A DNA stretch of 64,000 bases. Source: an uncultured Oscillospiraceae bacterium. GTDB lineage: Bacteria > Bacillota > Clostridia > Oscillospirales > Acutalibacteraceae. The notes beneath the pieces are model-generated. The model worked only from the letters and a program-made list of their open reading frames with translations. It had not been told where the DNA came from and ran no database searches. Positions 16,859-25,507 of the stretch are shown one piece after another. The DNA lies in assembly GCA_902492045.1 (NCBI GenBank), contig CABUKB010000004.1, positions 53,344 through 117,343 on the forward strand, written 5' to 3'. Made by a program: the position numbers and the translations under genes. The stretch's first letter is position 1; each line of letters opens with the position of its first letter.

Positions 16859-18001
16859 TTACAGCCGGTTGACCTTGATTTGGCCTCTCACCATGACGAG
16901 CTTGATATCAAGATGGCTGTCCAACACCAGCAGGTCGGCACTCTTGCCCGCTGCGATGGAACCGGTCTCGCGGTCCACCCGGATGGCCCGGGCCGGATTG
17001 ATGGTGGCGGATTTGATGGCCTGCTTCATAGGAATGCCGAACCGGATCACGTTTTTGAATTCCTCGTACACATTCGAGGTGGAGGCGGCGATGGTGCCGT
17101 CCGCGAGCAGGGCTTTGCCGTTTTTGACATAGACGGTCTGGCCGCCCAGATCGTATTCCCCGTCCACGTGCCCGGCCGCCGACATGGAATCGCTGATGAT
17201 GATGGATTGATCTTCCCCGAGCTGATGGAAGGCGATGCGCAGTGCGGCGGGATGAATATGGAAGCCGTCGCAGATCAGTTCGGCGCGCACGCCACGGCTG
17301 CGGGCATTGTCAAACACTGCGCCCACGACGCCCGGACCCCGGTGAGTCAGGCCGCTCTGAGCATTGTACAGATGGGTGACGTGGCGCACGCCCCAGCCGA
17401 TGGCGGCGCAGGCCTGGTCGTAATCGGCCGCGGTGTGAGCGATGGAAACCGGGCAGATGGGCTCGATATCCTTGACAAATGCCTCGGCGCCGTCGGTCTC
17501 GGGCGCAATGTCCACCACCTTGATGCAGCCACCGCAGCCTTCAAACAGGCGGCGGAACTCGTCTTTGTCGGGATTGCGGACATAGTCGCCGTTCTGGGCG
17601 CCCTTTTTGGACATGGCGATGTAAGGCCCTTCCATATTGACCCCGTGGATATAGGCGCCGGACACGTTGTCTTTCTGGGCGGCGACATTGGCAAAAATCC
17701 GCTCGAGTTCCTCAAAGGGCAGGGTCATGGATGTCGGGCAGAAGGAAGTGATCCCCCGCTCCACCAGGCATTTGGACATGGCCTCGAGGGCTTCGGGCGT
17801 GGCCTCACCTGTATCATGCCCGGCACAGCCGTGGATATGCATATCAATCAGCCCTGGAATAACGGTCAGACCGGTCAGATCCAATTCTTCCGACCCCGAC
17901 GGGGTGTCGTCCACCGCCCGGATCCGGGTCCCTTCCACCGTGATATTGGCTTTAACCGGCTCAAAAACCTCGTTATAAACGACCGCGTTTTTCAGCAGCA
18001 T
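16859..18001 (-). CDS. nagA: N-acetylglucosamine-6-phosphate deacetylase
   Basis: Converts GlcNAc-6-P to glucosamine-6-P and acetate in amino sugar catabolism and cell wall recycling. Visible signatures are the metal-binding VIPGLIDMHIHG, SIAHTAADY, HVTHLYNAQSG with substrate-site His and Asn, and the catalytic Asp in IIISDSMSAAG. The length of 380 residues is standard. ATG 18001 sits eight bases after GGAGG, so the longer open frame to 18025 is not used. No nagB or transporter lies beside it. Confidence 0.93.
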   Translation of the reverse strand: MLLKNAVVYNEVFEPVKANITVEGTRIRAVDDTPSGSEELDLTGLTVIPGLIDMHIHGCAGHDTGEATPEALEAMSKCLVERGITSFCPTSMTLPFEELERIFANVAAQKDNVSGAYIHGVNMEGPYIAMSKKGAQNGDYVRNPDKDEFRRLFEGCGGCIKVVDIAPETDGAEAFVKDIEPICPVSIAHTAADYDQACAAIGWGVRHVTHLYNAQSGLTHRGPGVVGAVFDNARSRGVRAELICDGFHIHPAALRIAFHQLGEDQSIIISDSMSAAGHVDGEYDLGGQTVYVKNGKALLADGTIAASTSNVYEEFKNVIRFGIPMKQAIKSATINPARAIRVDRETGSIAAGKSADLLVLDSHLDIKLVMVRGQIKVNRL

Positions 18002-18159
18002 ACCGTGTTCCTCCGTTTCTTTCATCTCTATGGATGGCGGGCGGCTCGGAATCCGAAGGGCCGGCCATCCCCGTTTCCATTATAAACCGATGCCGGAAAA
18101 ATGCAAGCGGGAATTGGCCGCCCCGTTTGCATTTTTAGGCGGGCGGAAACAGGCGGCGA

Positions 18160-19485
18160 TTATGCGGACAGGACGATTTCCAGCAGAGGGGAAAACAAGC
18201 CACTGTCTCCCGACGCCGCGAGCACGCAGCTATCCGGAGTGTCGGACCGGATCAGAAAGCTGTTCTCGACCGAGTACAGCGAGTTGGTCCCGGAGATCAT
18301 CTGCACAAACAAAGGCGTGATGTCCAGCCGGTAGTCCCCCGCCTGCTTGACCGAGACTACATCCACCGGATTTTTGTCATAGGCGGGCCGGTTATACCAC
18401 CGGGTGTTGATGCTGCACCAATCGCTCGTGACCGCGTAGGCGCCGATCTTTACCTCCTTGTCCGTGTCCAGCAGGGTGCGGAAGAGGTAATGGGCCGATA
18501 CGACTTTCTCCGGATCCAGGTTCAACTGGTCCAGCACCTCATACCGGATATAGGTCCATCCCTCTCCCTTCGCCGTTTGGTCGCCCAGCAGCATATAGGG
18601 CGACAGATAATGGCTGGCCTCATCCGCAGTGTTTTGATAAACCGAGGTGTCCGGCTGTTTGGAACGGTATAAATAGACGGACTGGTTCACAACAAGCGGG
18701 AATTTCGTGTTCTGGCCGGACAGAAGTGCCTCGTCCACGGTGTATTCCACGGTATAGGTGTTCGTGTCGCTGTCTTTTTCTATCAGTTTCACGGTGTTGT
18801 CATAACTCCAATGCTGGTCTGCGTCACATACCAGAGGGGTGTATAAAATCGAATGGACCGCCCCGTCATCATCTTTAAACAGGATATAATCCGGGGAGGC
18901 GGTATCCGGCGTTAGCCGGGGCAGCCGCATCCGGATTTGGAAGGGGCCGGTTTGGCCGGGGTTGTCGACGACGATTTCGGTATTCACACCGAACGGCGTG
19001 GGATAACAGTAGTAATCGACACCGGGGCCGAACGCATCCTCATAGAGAACAGCCGGCCGGGTCTGTCCAAACGCATTCCGGCGTTCCACGGCTTTGCCCG
19101 TACCGTCATAGCCGTCCAGAAAGATCTGCACCGCGTCATCGGAATCACGGATTTGGATGGGATGGCTTTCCGACAGTTTTTTCGGGATATCTTTGGCGAC
19201 ATAATCGCCTTCCGCCACGAACGAAGCGTCGTTTTCCACCAGGGCATCGTCCGCCTGTTCGATGGGGGCGGAATAGAGGTATAGAACCCGGCGGCCGTCC
19301 GACGTTTCATAAAGCTGCATATGGTCATTCGTCGGCTGAAACGCGGACGACTGGAGTTGCAGCTGCTCCATCGTGGAATCGTCAAAAGGCACCGCCATCG
19401 TTATGCAGGGTTCGGTGTCCGCCGAGCAGGACACGAGGGCGAGGGCCAGCGCCAGGACAAGGGCAGACCGCCGGAAACGTTTCAT
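18160..19485 (-). CDS. DNRLRE-like lipoprotein, paralog of the 978-2381 protein
   Basis: A 441-residue predicted lipoprotein: MKRFRRS, a hydrophobic stretch and lipobox LVSC with Cys19. The C-terminal region is more typical of DNRLRE than its paralog: YIRYEVLDQLNLD, VVSAHYLF, WCSINTRWYNRPAY, then DYRLDITPLFVQ. The two share order and spacing of landmarks throughout (YLYSAPI, a PTPFGVN/PTSLGFN segment, the DNRLRE-like end) although one is GC-rich and the other AT-rich, so they diverged or were acquired separately. This one is not accompanied by a peptidase. ATG 19485 puts the signal at the N-terminus; the open frame begins 18 codons earlier. Confidence 0.75.
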   Translation of the reverse strand: MKRFRRSALVLALALALVSCSADTEPCITMAVPFDDSTMEQLQLQSSAFQPTNDHMQLYETSDGRRVLYLYSAPIEQADDALVENDASFVAEGDYVAKDIPKKLSESHPIQIRDSDDAVQIFLDGYDGTGKAVERRNAFGQTRPAVLYEDAFGPGVDYYCYPTPFGVNTEIVVDNPGQTGPFQIRMRLPRLTPDTASPDYILFKDDDGAVHSILYTPLVCDADQHWSYDNTVKLIEKDSDTNTYTVEYTVDEALLSGQNTKFPLVVNQSVYLYRSKQPDTSVYQNTADEASHYLSPYMLLGDQTAKGEGWTYIRYEVLDQLNLDPEKVVSAHYLFRTLLDTDKEVKIGAYAVTSDWCSINTRWYNRPAYDKNPVDVVSVKQAGDYRLDITPLFVQMISGTNSLYSVENSFLIRSDTPDSCVLAASGDSGLFSPLLEIVLSA

Positions 19486-19549
19486 ATTCCATCCCACTTT
19501 CACCGGGGCGAAGGCCGCCGGAGATTCATGACCATCCAAACGGAATCGT

Positions 19550-19774
19550 TTAATAGTCCCGTTTCTTTTCTTTGGGCTTGGCAGCCAGTGCCGCTAACGA
19601 AGCGAATACCCATATCGGCGTCAATCCTGTCACGAAATCGTAAAAATAAGGATTATACTGTACAAACGCCCAGGCGAAACCGGCGAATATCTGTGCGACT
19701 AGAAAGCCTATACGACAATATTTTCGCAAAAGAATTAAGCCGGTGAACAGCAGTGCGCCATCAATAAAGAGCAT
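19550..19774 (-). CDS. Small hydrophobic membrane protein (74 aa)
   Basis: Two or three hydrophobic segments (about 2-16, 21-38, 48-65) and a basic C-terminus (KPKEKKRDY). The strong ribosome binding site AGGAGGGG precedes the ATG, so it is likely expressed. No family recognised. It lies 64 bases upstream of the lipoprotein gene on the same strand and could be cotranscribed with it. Confidence 0.5.
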   Translation of the reverse strand: MLFIDGALLFTGLILLRKYCRIGFLVAQIFAGFAWAFVQYNPYFYDFVTGLTPIWVFASLAALAAKPKEKKRDY

Positions 19775-19954
19775 AAATATCGCCCCTCCTCCTATACCGC
19801 ATATAGCCGCAATTCCGGTATTTTCTGTGGAAATTGTATCGCATTTTTACAATATTGTCAAATATTGTCACATACAATTCCTTGGGGAAGGCAGGGATTT
19901 TTAGAAAATATTGTGGTATTGCCACAATTCGGGTAGAAAAGGCGGCTGAAAGAA

Positions 19955-19985
19955 ACGGCTGTCTTGGAAAAAGACAGCCGTTTTT
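19955..19985 (+). terminator. Hairpin with T-run, no assigned gene
   Basis: An ACGGCTGTCTT / AAGACAGCCGT stem followed by TTTTTG. It lies in the 390-base region between divergent genes; no upstream gene on the plus strand explains it. Confidence 0.5.
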
Positions 19986-20108
19986 GTGAAGCGGGCGGCA
20001 GGGATCAAGCTGGTGAGCCGCGTCACGGCACACGCAAAAAGCCTTTATGTAGAGCCGAATGGTTGGGGTGTACCGGTCCAGATCCCATCCAAGCTTTTCA
20101 TGCTGCCG

Positions 20109-20138
20109 TTGACTATAGGCGTTAAAAATACTATAGTC
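20109..20138 (+). promoter_or_regulatory. Promoter with overlapping inverted repeat
   Basis: TTGACT (20109-20114), 17-base spacer, TATAGT (20132-20137). The same bases form an inverted repeat GACTATAG-N12-CTATAGTC at 20111-20118 and 20131-20138, covering both boxes, so a dimeric repressor could block this promoter. Drives the gene at 20165. Confidence 0.6.
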
Positions 20139-20164
20139 AGGAGTGAAAGAGGAGGCGGGAGCGG

Positions 20165-20632
20165 ATGAAATACAAAAAAAGAGCGATCCTGGTCGGGAGC
20201 ATCCTGCTGGTAATCGGCATAACGGGCCTGGTAGCGTGGAAACTGGTACAGCAGTATTCGAAATCCTATAACGACTGGGTCGACCAAAAGAATTATGAGG
20301 AACTATGCGCTGTGCTCGTTTCGGATGACGTGGATCGCATTTATTTTTCCAAACCCTATCAATACTTACCCGATCAAACCATCCCGTCCGTTTTCCATCC
20401 CGTTACCGATCAGGCTGTCTTTAAGACCCTGGAATACAGGGGTTCCGCCTGGAATACAGATACAGAGTCCTATAATCCGGTGTACGCCGTCAGGGTTTGG
20501 CTTAAAAGTCATGGGAACGAAATTATTTTGTCCACTGAAGGTACCGACCAATTCCGGGTGTATTATGAGGGCAGACTGTTTTATGTGTCTTCTCCGGAGC
20601 TGTACCAGATGGTTTCCGACACCCTGGGATGA
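20165..20632 (+). CDS. Membrane-anchored protein of unknown function (155 aa)
   Basis: A basic start (MKYKKR) and one hydrophobic segment at 8-28, then a polar ectodomain of about 125 residues. No family recognised. It has the same architecture and size as the small anchored proteins at 3667 and 4603 but I see no convincing sequence match. The ribosome binding site AGAGGAGG precedes the ATG and a terminator follows, so it is a single-gene unit under the inverted-repeat promoter. Confidence 0.6.
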   Translation: MKYKKRAILVGSILLVIGITGLVAWKLVQQYSKSYNDWVDQKNYEELCAVLVSDDVDRIYFSKPYQYLPDQTIPSVFHPVTDQAVFKTLEYRGSAWNTDTESYNPVYAVRVWLKSHGNEIILSTEGTDQFRVYYEGRLFYVSSPELYQMVSDTLG

Positions 20633-20668
20633 TGTCCCGCGCGATGCACGGATGCTAAAAGAGGAGGA

Positions 20669-20702
20669 GAGGAGCCGTCCTTGAGATGGCTCCTCCTTTT
20701 TT
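20669..20702 (+). terminator. Terminator of the 155-aa protein gene
   Basis: A GAGGAGCC / GGCTCCTC stem is followed by six T. A second small hairpin TTGATGG/CCATCAA overlaps its end. Confidence 0.75.
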
Positions 20703-20768
20703 GATGGGGGTTCCTCCATCAATCGGCTATCCGGATTATTTACGCAAGGTGCATCACAGCAATGGTGC

Positions 20769-21794
20769 TTAGGCGGCAGCTTCAATATAAATCCAATCCC
20801 CCACGTAAGTGGAATAGTTGTCCTGATAACGCGCGATTTTCAAACTTTGATGGGGATCGACCGGGAAGGACAGCACGTAACTTTGCGCAAACGGTATTCC
20901 GTCTGTTTTATAAAAATTAGGATGCGGTAGAAACCCCTTATGAACCTCTTCGCCGTTTATATAAATCCCCCTGTTTGCCATCTGATATTCCCGAATATCA
21001 TCGAAGATGGTCCATTCGATTTCCAGTTTGGTTTCCACGACAGAATACTGAATTTTTAAAATTTTCCCTACGCCATAATCCGTTTGAAAGGTTAAATCAT
21101 CAAACGTGCGAACAGTAAGCGGCGCGACCTTAACCATCATGGGTTCCGTTTCGAAGGTCACGCCATTTGTAAAGGTCAGACGAAAAGTCAAAGAAGTATC
21201 CTTATCCGGCCCTCCCTGAAATACCAGAATGGCTTCTCCCTTTTTCAGGGCCTCAGAATGCAGAAGAGGGGCTTCCATGCTCGCCACCATCTCTGAATCT
21301 GCGTATATTGTCTGGTTTCGATACGATATTGACTGCCCATCGGCCTCTATCAACTTGGCATTACGGATGCGTTTTACAAGCCAGCCGCCCTGAGAGTCGC
21401 TAATCAGGCTATCGTCCTCCGGCTCCGGCAGGTCTCCTGTGGCGCGAATCTTAACATAGGTGTTCAGCCCGTCTATCAGGATGGCCTGCACCGTCAGGGA
21501 AATACCGTCTTTCTTTTGGGTCGATTGGATCACATTGACATATCCTCTGTCCTGAACGGCCCGGAAGGCCGAATTACTCGATGGGAAAAAGTATTCGACG
21601 GCAGCCGCACCGATTGAACTAACCACCACTATGGCCAGTATCACCGCGACGAGAAGCAGGCGGATCTTACGCTTGGCGAGGGCCGTTGATTGCGATGCCG
21701 TGAAATCCCCGATATCCGGCGGATTGGGATATGGGATGGTATCTTCCAGACTGCGGATAATGCCGGTGATCCTGTTTTCAAAAGATTCCATCAT
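20769..21794 (-). CDS. DUF4179-type anti-sigma factor
   Basis: A 341-residue single-pass protein: cytoplasmic N-terminus of about 42 residues, one membrane helix at about 45-67 and a beta-rich extracellular region. The extent and TYVKIRAT-type strands fit DUF4179 proteins, which accompany ECF sigma factors as membrane anti-sigma regulators. Its ATG overlaps the sigma factor stop as ATGA. A second ATG three bases on is better spaced from GAGGAG and may be the real start. Expected to hold the sigma factor until an envelope signal arrives. Confidence 0.75.
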   Translation of the reverse strand: MMESFENRITGIIRSLEDTIPYPNPPDIGDFTASQSTALAKRKIRLLLVAVILAIVVVSSIGAAAVEYFFPSSNSAFRAVQDRGYVNVIQSTQKKDGISLTVQAILIDGLNTYVKIRATGDLPEPEDDSLISDSQGGWLVKRIRNAKLIEADGQSISYRNQTIYADSEMVASMEAPLLHSEALKKGEAILVFQGGPDKDTSLTFRLTFTNGVTFETEPMMVKVAPLTVRTFDDLTFQTDYGVGKILKIQYSVVETKLEIEWTIFDDIREYQMANRGIYINGEEVHKGFLPHPNFYKTDGIPFAQSYVLSFPVDPHQSLKIARYQDNYSTYVGDWIYIEAAA

Positions 21795-22294
21795 ATCTCC
21801 TCCTCGTATAGGACTTTTAAGTGGTGGAGCGCGCGTGACAGCCGGGATTTCACCGTGCCTTGTGGAAGCCTGAGAATATGCGCGATCTCGGGTACCGTGA
21901 GTTGTGAGAAATACCGTAAAACAATCATCTGCCGGTGAGAATCGGACAAACGATTTAACCGAGACAACAAGGTCAGTTTTTCATCCCACTGCGTGTTGTA
22001 CTCCATATAGCTGTCTGTTCCGCTGAACGGTTTCTCCAGACAGGCCCGTCTGTGCTTTGAATAAAAGCGGCGGCTTTGATTGATCCATATTTTTATGATC
22101 CATGTCTTGAAGAACGCTTTTTCTCTCAGGTTTTTATAGCCCTTATACGCCTGAATCAGAGTCTCTTGTACCAGGTCTTCCGCATCCTGTTCGTTGTGCA
22201 ATAACCCCAACGACATAAAATACAGTTGTTTGTAACAATCGTGGTATGCCGCGCAGAACTCGGTTTCCCAGTTTTCGTTTTCGGACACCTTCAA
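21791..22294 (-). CDS. ECF (sigma-70 family) RNA polymerase sigma factor
   Basis: A 167-residue factor with only regions 2 and 4. Region 2 shows NEQDAEDLVQETLIQAY and AFFKTWIIKI; region 4 shows LTVPEIAHILRLPQGTVKSR, the helix-turn-helix that reads the -35 box. Encoded as the first gene of a sigma/anti-sigma pair with 4-base overlap. Upstream on the minus strand a GGGGAAC-like -35 motif at about 22347-22353 may be an autoregulated promoter (weak evidence). Confidence 0.9.
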   Translation of the reverse strand: MKVSENENWETEFCAAYHDCYKQLYFMSLGLLHNEQDAEDLVQETLIQAYKGYKNLREKAFFKTWIIKIWINQSRRFYSKHRRACLEKPFSGTDSYMEYNTQWDEKLTLLSRLNRLSDSHRQMIVLRYFSQLTVPEIAHILRLPQGTVKSRLSRALHHLKVLYEEEI

Positions 22295-22998
22295 CCCCCC
22301 TGTACCGGCCGCTCTATTTGATTAGATACCTGAAACGGCGAAACCGTTCCCCAAAACCAGAAAAAACGAATGTGAACGAATAACCTTGTACTACCGGTTA
22401 GAAAAACATAGAAAAGCCGACCAGCACATGTGATGTCTGGTCGGCTTTTTGACGGCCGACTTCTTTCATGAAGAATGTTAGGTGTTTTCGATGCCAGGCC
22501 AGAGTACAGACCCTAAATTGCCGTTGCCAATCGCGCGCCGGCAGCCAAGAAGTTCGCTAGTTGGACAGGCCAAAAGGCTATCTTTATTATCCGCTATGTT
22601 CATGTGTTCACCTTAATTGAAATGTTCATGTAGAGGGGAACACAACAGAGCAAGTATTCCATCGCCTTACACGGCTGTGTCCCGATTCCTATGACTGCGA
22701 ATACGATTGGTACCGGTCAAAAAATGAATCAACACACGTCATTTTCCTTTTTATAATCGGTATATAAGCATTATATCTCCACTGAAGTGCGAAAACAAGA
22801 ACAGAAAACCCTGGGCTGTCCTTTCCTATCCTCATGCAGCCCATGGAGAGAACAAAACGCGCCTGCCGCAACCGGCACAGAGCATGCATTTTTTCTCATT
22901 TTGAACCTTATTCGCCATAGCAAGATAATGTTTGACAATTGTCATGCTTTTGTATAAAATACTCTTTGAAATTTGTCAGCCAAAAAAGGGGGATTCCC
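22295..22998. other. Long intergenic region
   Basis: About 700 bases without a convincing gene. It holds a terminator at 22412-22450. The rest is of mixed composition with short open frames lacking ribosome binding sites; it may be decayed sequence. Confidence 0.4.
22412..22450. terminator. Hairpin terminator in intergenic region
   Basis: An AAAAGCCGACCAG / CTGGTCGGCTTTTT stem-loop with A-run and T-run on either side, so bidirectional. Confidence 0.7.
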
Positions 22999-23766
22999 GT
23001 GAAAAACAAAAGCGGGCTGCTGGAGACGGCCACCTATGAGGATCTACGCTGGGGATACCGGAAAGATCCGGCCTCCGGTGTTCTTACCTGCATTTGCTGT
23101 GGCAAATCCTTTGAGCCGGGGGAGATTTACCCAATCGGAGACCGGTATTTCGACGCGTCGGGGGCGATCCGCTATCATCTGGAAACCGATCATTCCGACC
23201 GCTTTGAACGGCTGCTTCGGGACGAAAATCCGTACAATCCTCTGAACGAGAACCAGCGGAACTGCCTCTCCCTTTTTCAGAAAGGACTGTCCGTCGTCGA
23301 GGTGGCGCAGACCCTCTCGCTTTCGCCCCAGACCGTCCGGCAGTACAAGTTTCAATTCCGGAAACGGGCCAGGGCATCCCGCCTCTATCTCGCCCTGTAT
23401 GAAATGGCGCTCGGCGGGGAAACCCCTCGGCGGTCGGTCGTGCGGAAGGAGAAGGCCGCGCCCTCCGCTCCTCCTGTGCATGTGGTCATAGAGCGCCCGG
23501 TCACGGATGAGGAGCGGGATCAGATCCTCGCCTCTGTGTTTGAAACCCTGGAACCCCTGAAGCTACGGGACTATCCCGATGAAGAAAAACGCCGGGCCGT
23601 GGTCCTGACGAAAATCGCGGAGCAGTTCGAGCCAAAACGGACTTACGCCGAAAAGGAGGTCAATCGGATTCTCCGGGGAATGTATCACGATTACGTTGCG
23701 CTGCGCCGCGATCTGGTGGCATACGGCAATTTTGATCGGGTCGGCCGGACCTACCGGCGGCGGTGA
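22999..23766 (+). CDS. DUF2087-domain transcriptional regulator
   Basis: A 255-residue protein with an N-terminal part that includes a CICCGK cysteine pair and a distant H-x3-DH, a central LuxR-like helix-turn-helix (KGLSVVEVAQTLSLSPQTVR) and a C-terminal DUF2087 region with LRDYPDEEKRRAVVL and RTYAEKEVNRIL. DUF2087 proteins are seen as HTH fusions; ligand unknown. The N-terminal cysteines suggest a zinc-binding module. GTG 22999 follows AAAGGGGGA by six bases and is preferred over the upstream ATG 22939, whose extra residues look non-coding. Confidence 0.75.
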   Translation: MKNKSGLLETATYEDLRWGYRKDPASGVLTCICCGKSFEPGEIYPIGDRYFDASGAIRYHLETDHSDRFERLLRDENPYNPLNENQRNCLSLFQKGLSVVEVAQTLSLSPQTVRQYKFQFRKRARASRLYLALYEMALGGETPRRSVVRKEKAAPSAPPVHVVIERPVTDEERDQILASVFETLEPLKLRDYPDEEKRRAVVLTKIAEQFEPKRTYAEKEVNRILRGMYHDYVALRRDLVAYGNFDRVGRTYRRR

Positions 23767-23787
23767 AGGGGATTCCCCCAATGAAAC

Positions 23788-23811
23788 GGGCGGGCCGTTA
23801 GGCCCGCCCTT
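23788..23811. terminator. Hairpin between convergent genes
   Basis: GGGCGGGCC-GTTA-GGCCCGCCC with only two T after it. It sits between the DUF2087 gene and the converging superoxide dismutase gene. Confidence 0.55.
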
Positions 23812-23833
23812 GATGTAGTAGGTGCCGTTCGCG

Positions 23834-24334
23834 TCACACAGCCCGGATGACGCCGCAGGCGATGCGGCTTCCGGAGTTGCCGGCCGGCTGGGTGGTAAAG
23901 TCGTCCGGCCCGCTGTGCAGGATCACGGTCCGCCCGAGAATCTCGCCGATGGTGAAACGGTCGGTGAAAAATGCGCTCCAGGCCTGGCCTTTTCCCCCAT
24001 ATAGAGGCGGCAGGTCGCCCGCATGCTGCGGATGAGGGCAACCGCCTGGATTCAGGTGTCCTTTCGCGTCTGCAAAAGGCTCTGCCTGCGTCCCGGTGCA
24101 GGCGCCGCCTTCATGGATATGAAATCCGAAAAACCGGCCGGGACAGTTCCCGGTGGCCATGGGCAGTCCCTGCACCTCTGCGAGCACCAGCACGCCGCCG
24201 TTTACCGGATAGAACGACACGTCGCCGGACAGGGCGCTGTGGTTGGCGTCTCCCTGCAGCCGTGCGCGGGCGGCGGGCCGCCGCCCGAGGAGTTCGTTTA
24301 AATAGGCGCGGCTTTTGGAACCGAAGGTAAACAT
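23834..24334 (-). CDS. sodC: Cu/Zn-type superoxide dismutase family protein
   Basis: A 166-residue protein with all metal-site landmarks of the family: FHIHE (two copper ligands), HLNP (bridging His), PQHAGDLP (zinc His and Asp), VILHSGPDD (last copper His), and the conserved cysteines in GGACTG and RIACGVI. There is no signal peptide, so it would act in the cytoplasm, as in the clostridial members of the family. The start is certain: AAAGGAGGTGA lies five bases upstream. Monocistronic. Confidence 0.88.
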   Translation of the reverse strand: MFTFGSKSRAYLNELLGRRPAARARLQGDANHSALSGDVSFYPVNGGVLVLAEVQGLPMATGNCPGRFFGFHIHEGGACTGTQAEPFADAKGHLNPGGCPHPQHAGDLPPLYGGKGQAWSAFFTDRFTIGEILGRTVILHSGPDDFTTQPAGNSGSRIACGVIRAV

Positions 24335-24461
24335 GCATGTCACCTCCTTTCCCTCCATTGTATGTGGGGACGGCGGGAGCGGTGCCGGTCTATCCCGATT
24401 CCACGGCGCCCTGTCCGCGCCTTTGGAAAGCCTCCCTTTATGGATCACCGGGCGTTATGTG

Positions 24462-24503
24462 AAAGGGGCCGCTGCAAAAACCGTTTTGCAGAGGCCCCTT
24501 TTT
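24462..24503. terminator. Terminator downstream of the TSUP pair
   Basis: AAAGGGGCC(G)CTGCAAAA pairs with TTTTGCAGAGGCCCCTTTTT. It is symmetrical enough to work in both directions. Confidence 0.75.
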
Positions 24504-24528
24504 GCGCCGGAACAGCTCTCGGTGCGGA

Positions 24529-24954
24529 TCAGTCCTGGCCGTGTCCCGATGTCCGGCCGTTTGCCGGTTCGGTGTCCGCGTTATCCTTTTTCGGGGATTT
24601 GCAGAACAACTCCTTAAACCCGATATACAGCAGCAGGACGCCGAACAGGCGGCGCAGGAGTCCCACGTCGATTGCGGCGGCGGCAAAAGCCGCAGCGACC
24701 GACGACGCGGCACCGGTGAGGGTGCAGAACAGGACGGTTTTCCAATCCACCAGCTTGTTTTTGATATGAGAGACCAGGGCGGCGGGGGCGCAAAACAGGA
24801 AATACAGCAGGTTGACGCCGCCGGCGGCGTATTGGTCCATCCCTGCGAAGGCGGTCAGGTAGAGGATGAGCAGGGAACCCCCGCCGATGCCGAATCCACT
24901 GATCACCCCGGTGGCAAGCCCTGCCAGCAGACCGGCGATCCAGGCCCAGGTCAT
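24529..24954 (-). CDS. Half-size TSUP (TauE/SafE) transporter, second half
   Basis: A 141-residue protein with four hydrophobic segments. The glycine-rich GLATGVISGFGIGGGSLLI is the repeat motif of the TSUP (sulfite/sulfoacetate exporter-like) family. Normal TSUP proteins have about 250 residues with two such halves; here each half is its own gene. It overlaps the upstream half by 4 bases (ATGA). The C-terminal tail is polar and basic. Substrate unknown. Confidence 0.8.
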   Translation of the reverse strand: MTWAWIAGLLAGLATGVISGFGIGGGSLLILYLTAFAGMDQYAAGGVNLLYFLFCAPAALVSHIKNKLVDWKTVLFCTLTGAASSVAAAFAAAAIDVGLLRRLFGVLLLYIGFKELFCKSPKKDNADTEPANGRTSGHGQD

Positions 24955-25310
24955 AACAAAAACAGCGCCTTGACGCCGCCGTAGAGGATGAGGAGGCCGA
25001 ATGCCCGGCGCAGCAATGTCACCGAAACCTTTTGAAACACCAGCCCCGACAGGATGCCTCCGGCCAGCCCCCCGATCAGATAGGGCAGCGCGGCCATGAA
25101 ATCCAATCCGCCTTTCAGGACAAAAACCGCCAGCGACACCGCAGACAGGGGCAGGATCACCGCCACCGACGTGGCGAACGCCTTACGCTGCTCCATGCCC
25201 AGCCATTTGGTGAACAACGGCACCAGAAACAGGCCGCCCCCCGATCCGAACAGCCCGTTGGCCAATCCCGCGAGCGCCCCGGTCACCAGGCTTTTTCCCG
25301 TCTTTTTCAT
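24951..25310 (-). CDS. Half-size TSUP (TauE/SafE) transporter, first half
   Basis: A 119-residue protein with four hydrophobic segments and the motif GLANGLFGSGGGLFLVP, the family's glycine-rich repeat. It is translationally coupled to the second half by an ATGA overlap. The two presumably form a heterodimer that replaces one full-length transporter. No sulfur metabolism genes are adjacent. Confidence 0.8.
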   Translation of the reverse strand: MKKTGKSLVTGALAGLANGLFGSGGGLFLVPLFTKWLGMEQRKAFATSVAVILPLSAVSLAVFVLKGGLDFMAALPYLIGGLAGGILSGLVFQKVSVTLLRRAFGLLILYGGVKALFLL

Positions 25311-25507
25311 CCGTATTCCCCCGTTCCCGTTTAGGGTGCGCGGCAGAAAAGAAAATATACGGACGGTATGCCGGGATGGGAAAGTCTTGCAGGAACGGCG
25401 GGACTATGATATGATGAATCAAAGTATAGACGGCCCTCAAATCACCCATATTACCTAGTACATGTCCTTATTATCGGATGGATACAGGGTCAAAGGAGAC
25501 GGTGCGA

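Noticed and set aside
25385..25507. T-box leader ahead of the MetRS-like gene
   Set aside because: No T-box sequence motif or antiterminator/terminator pair is visible.
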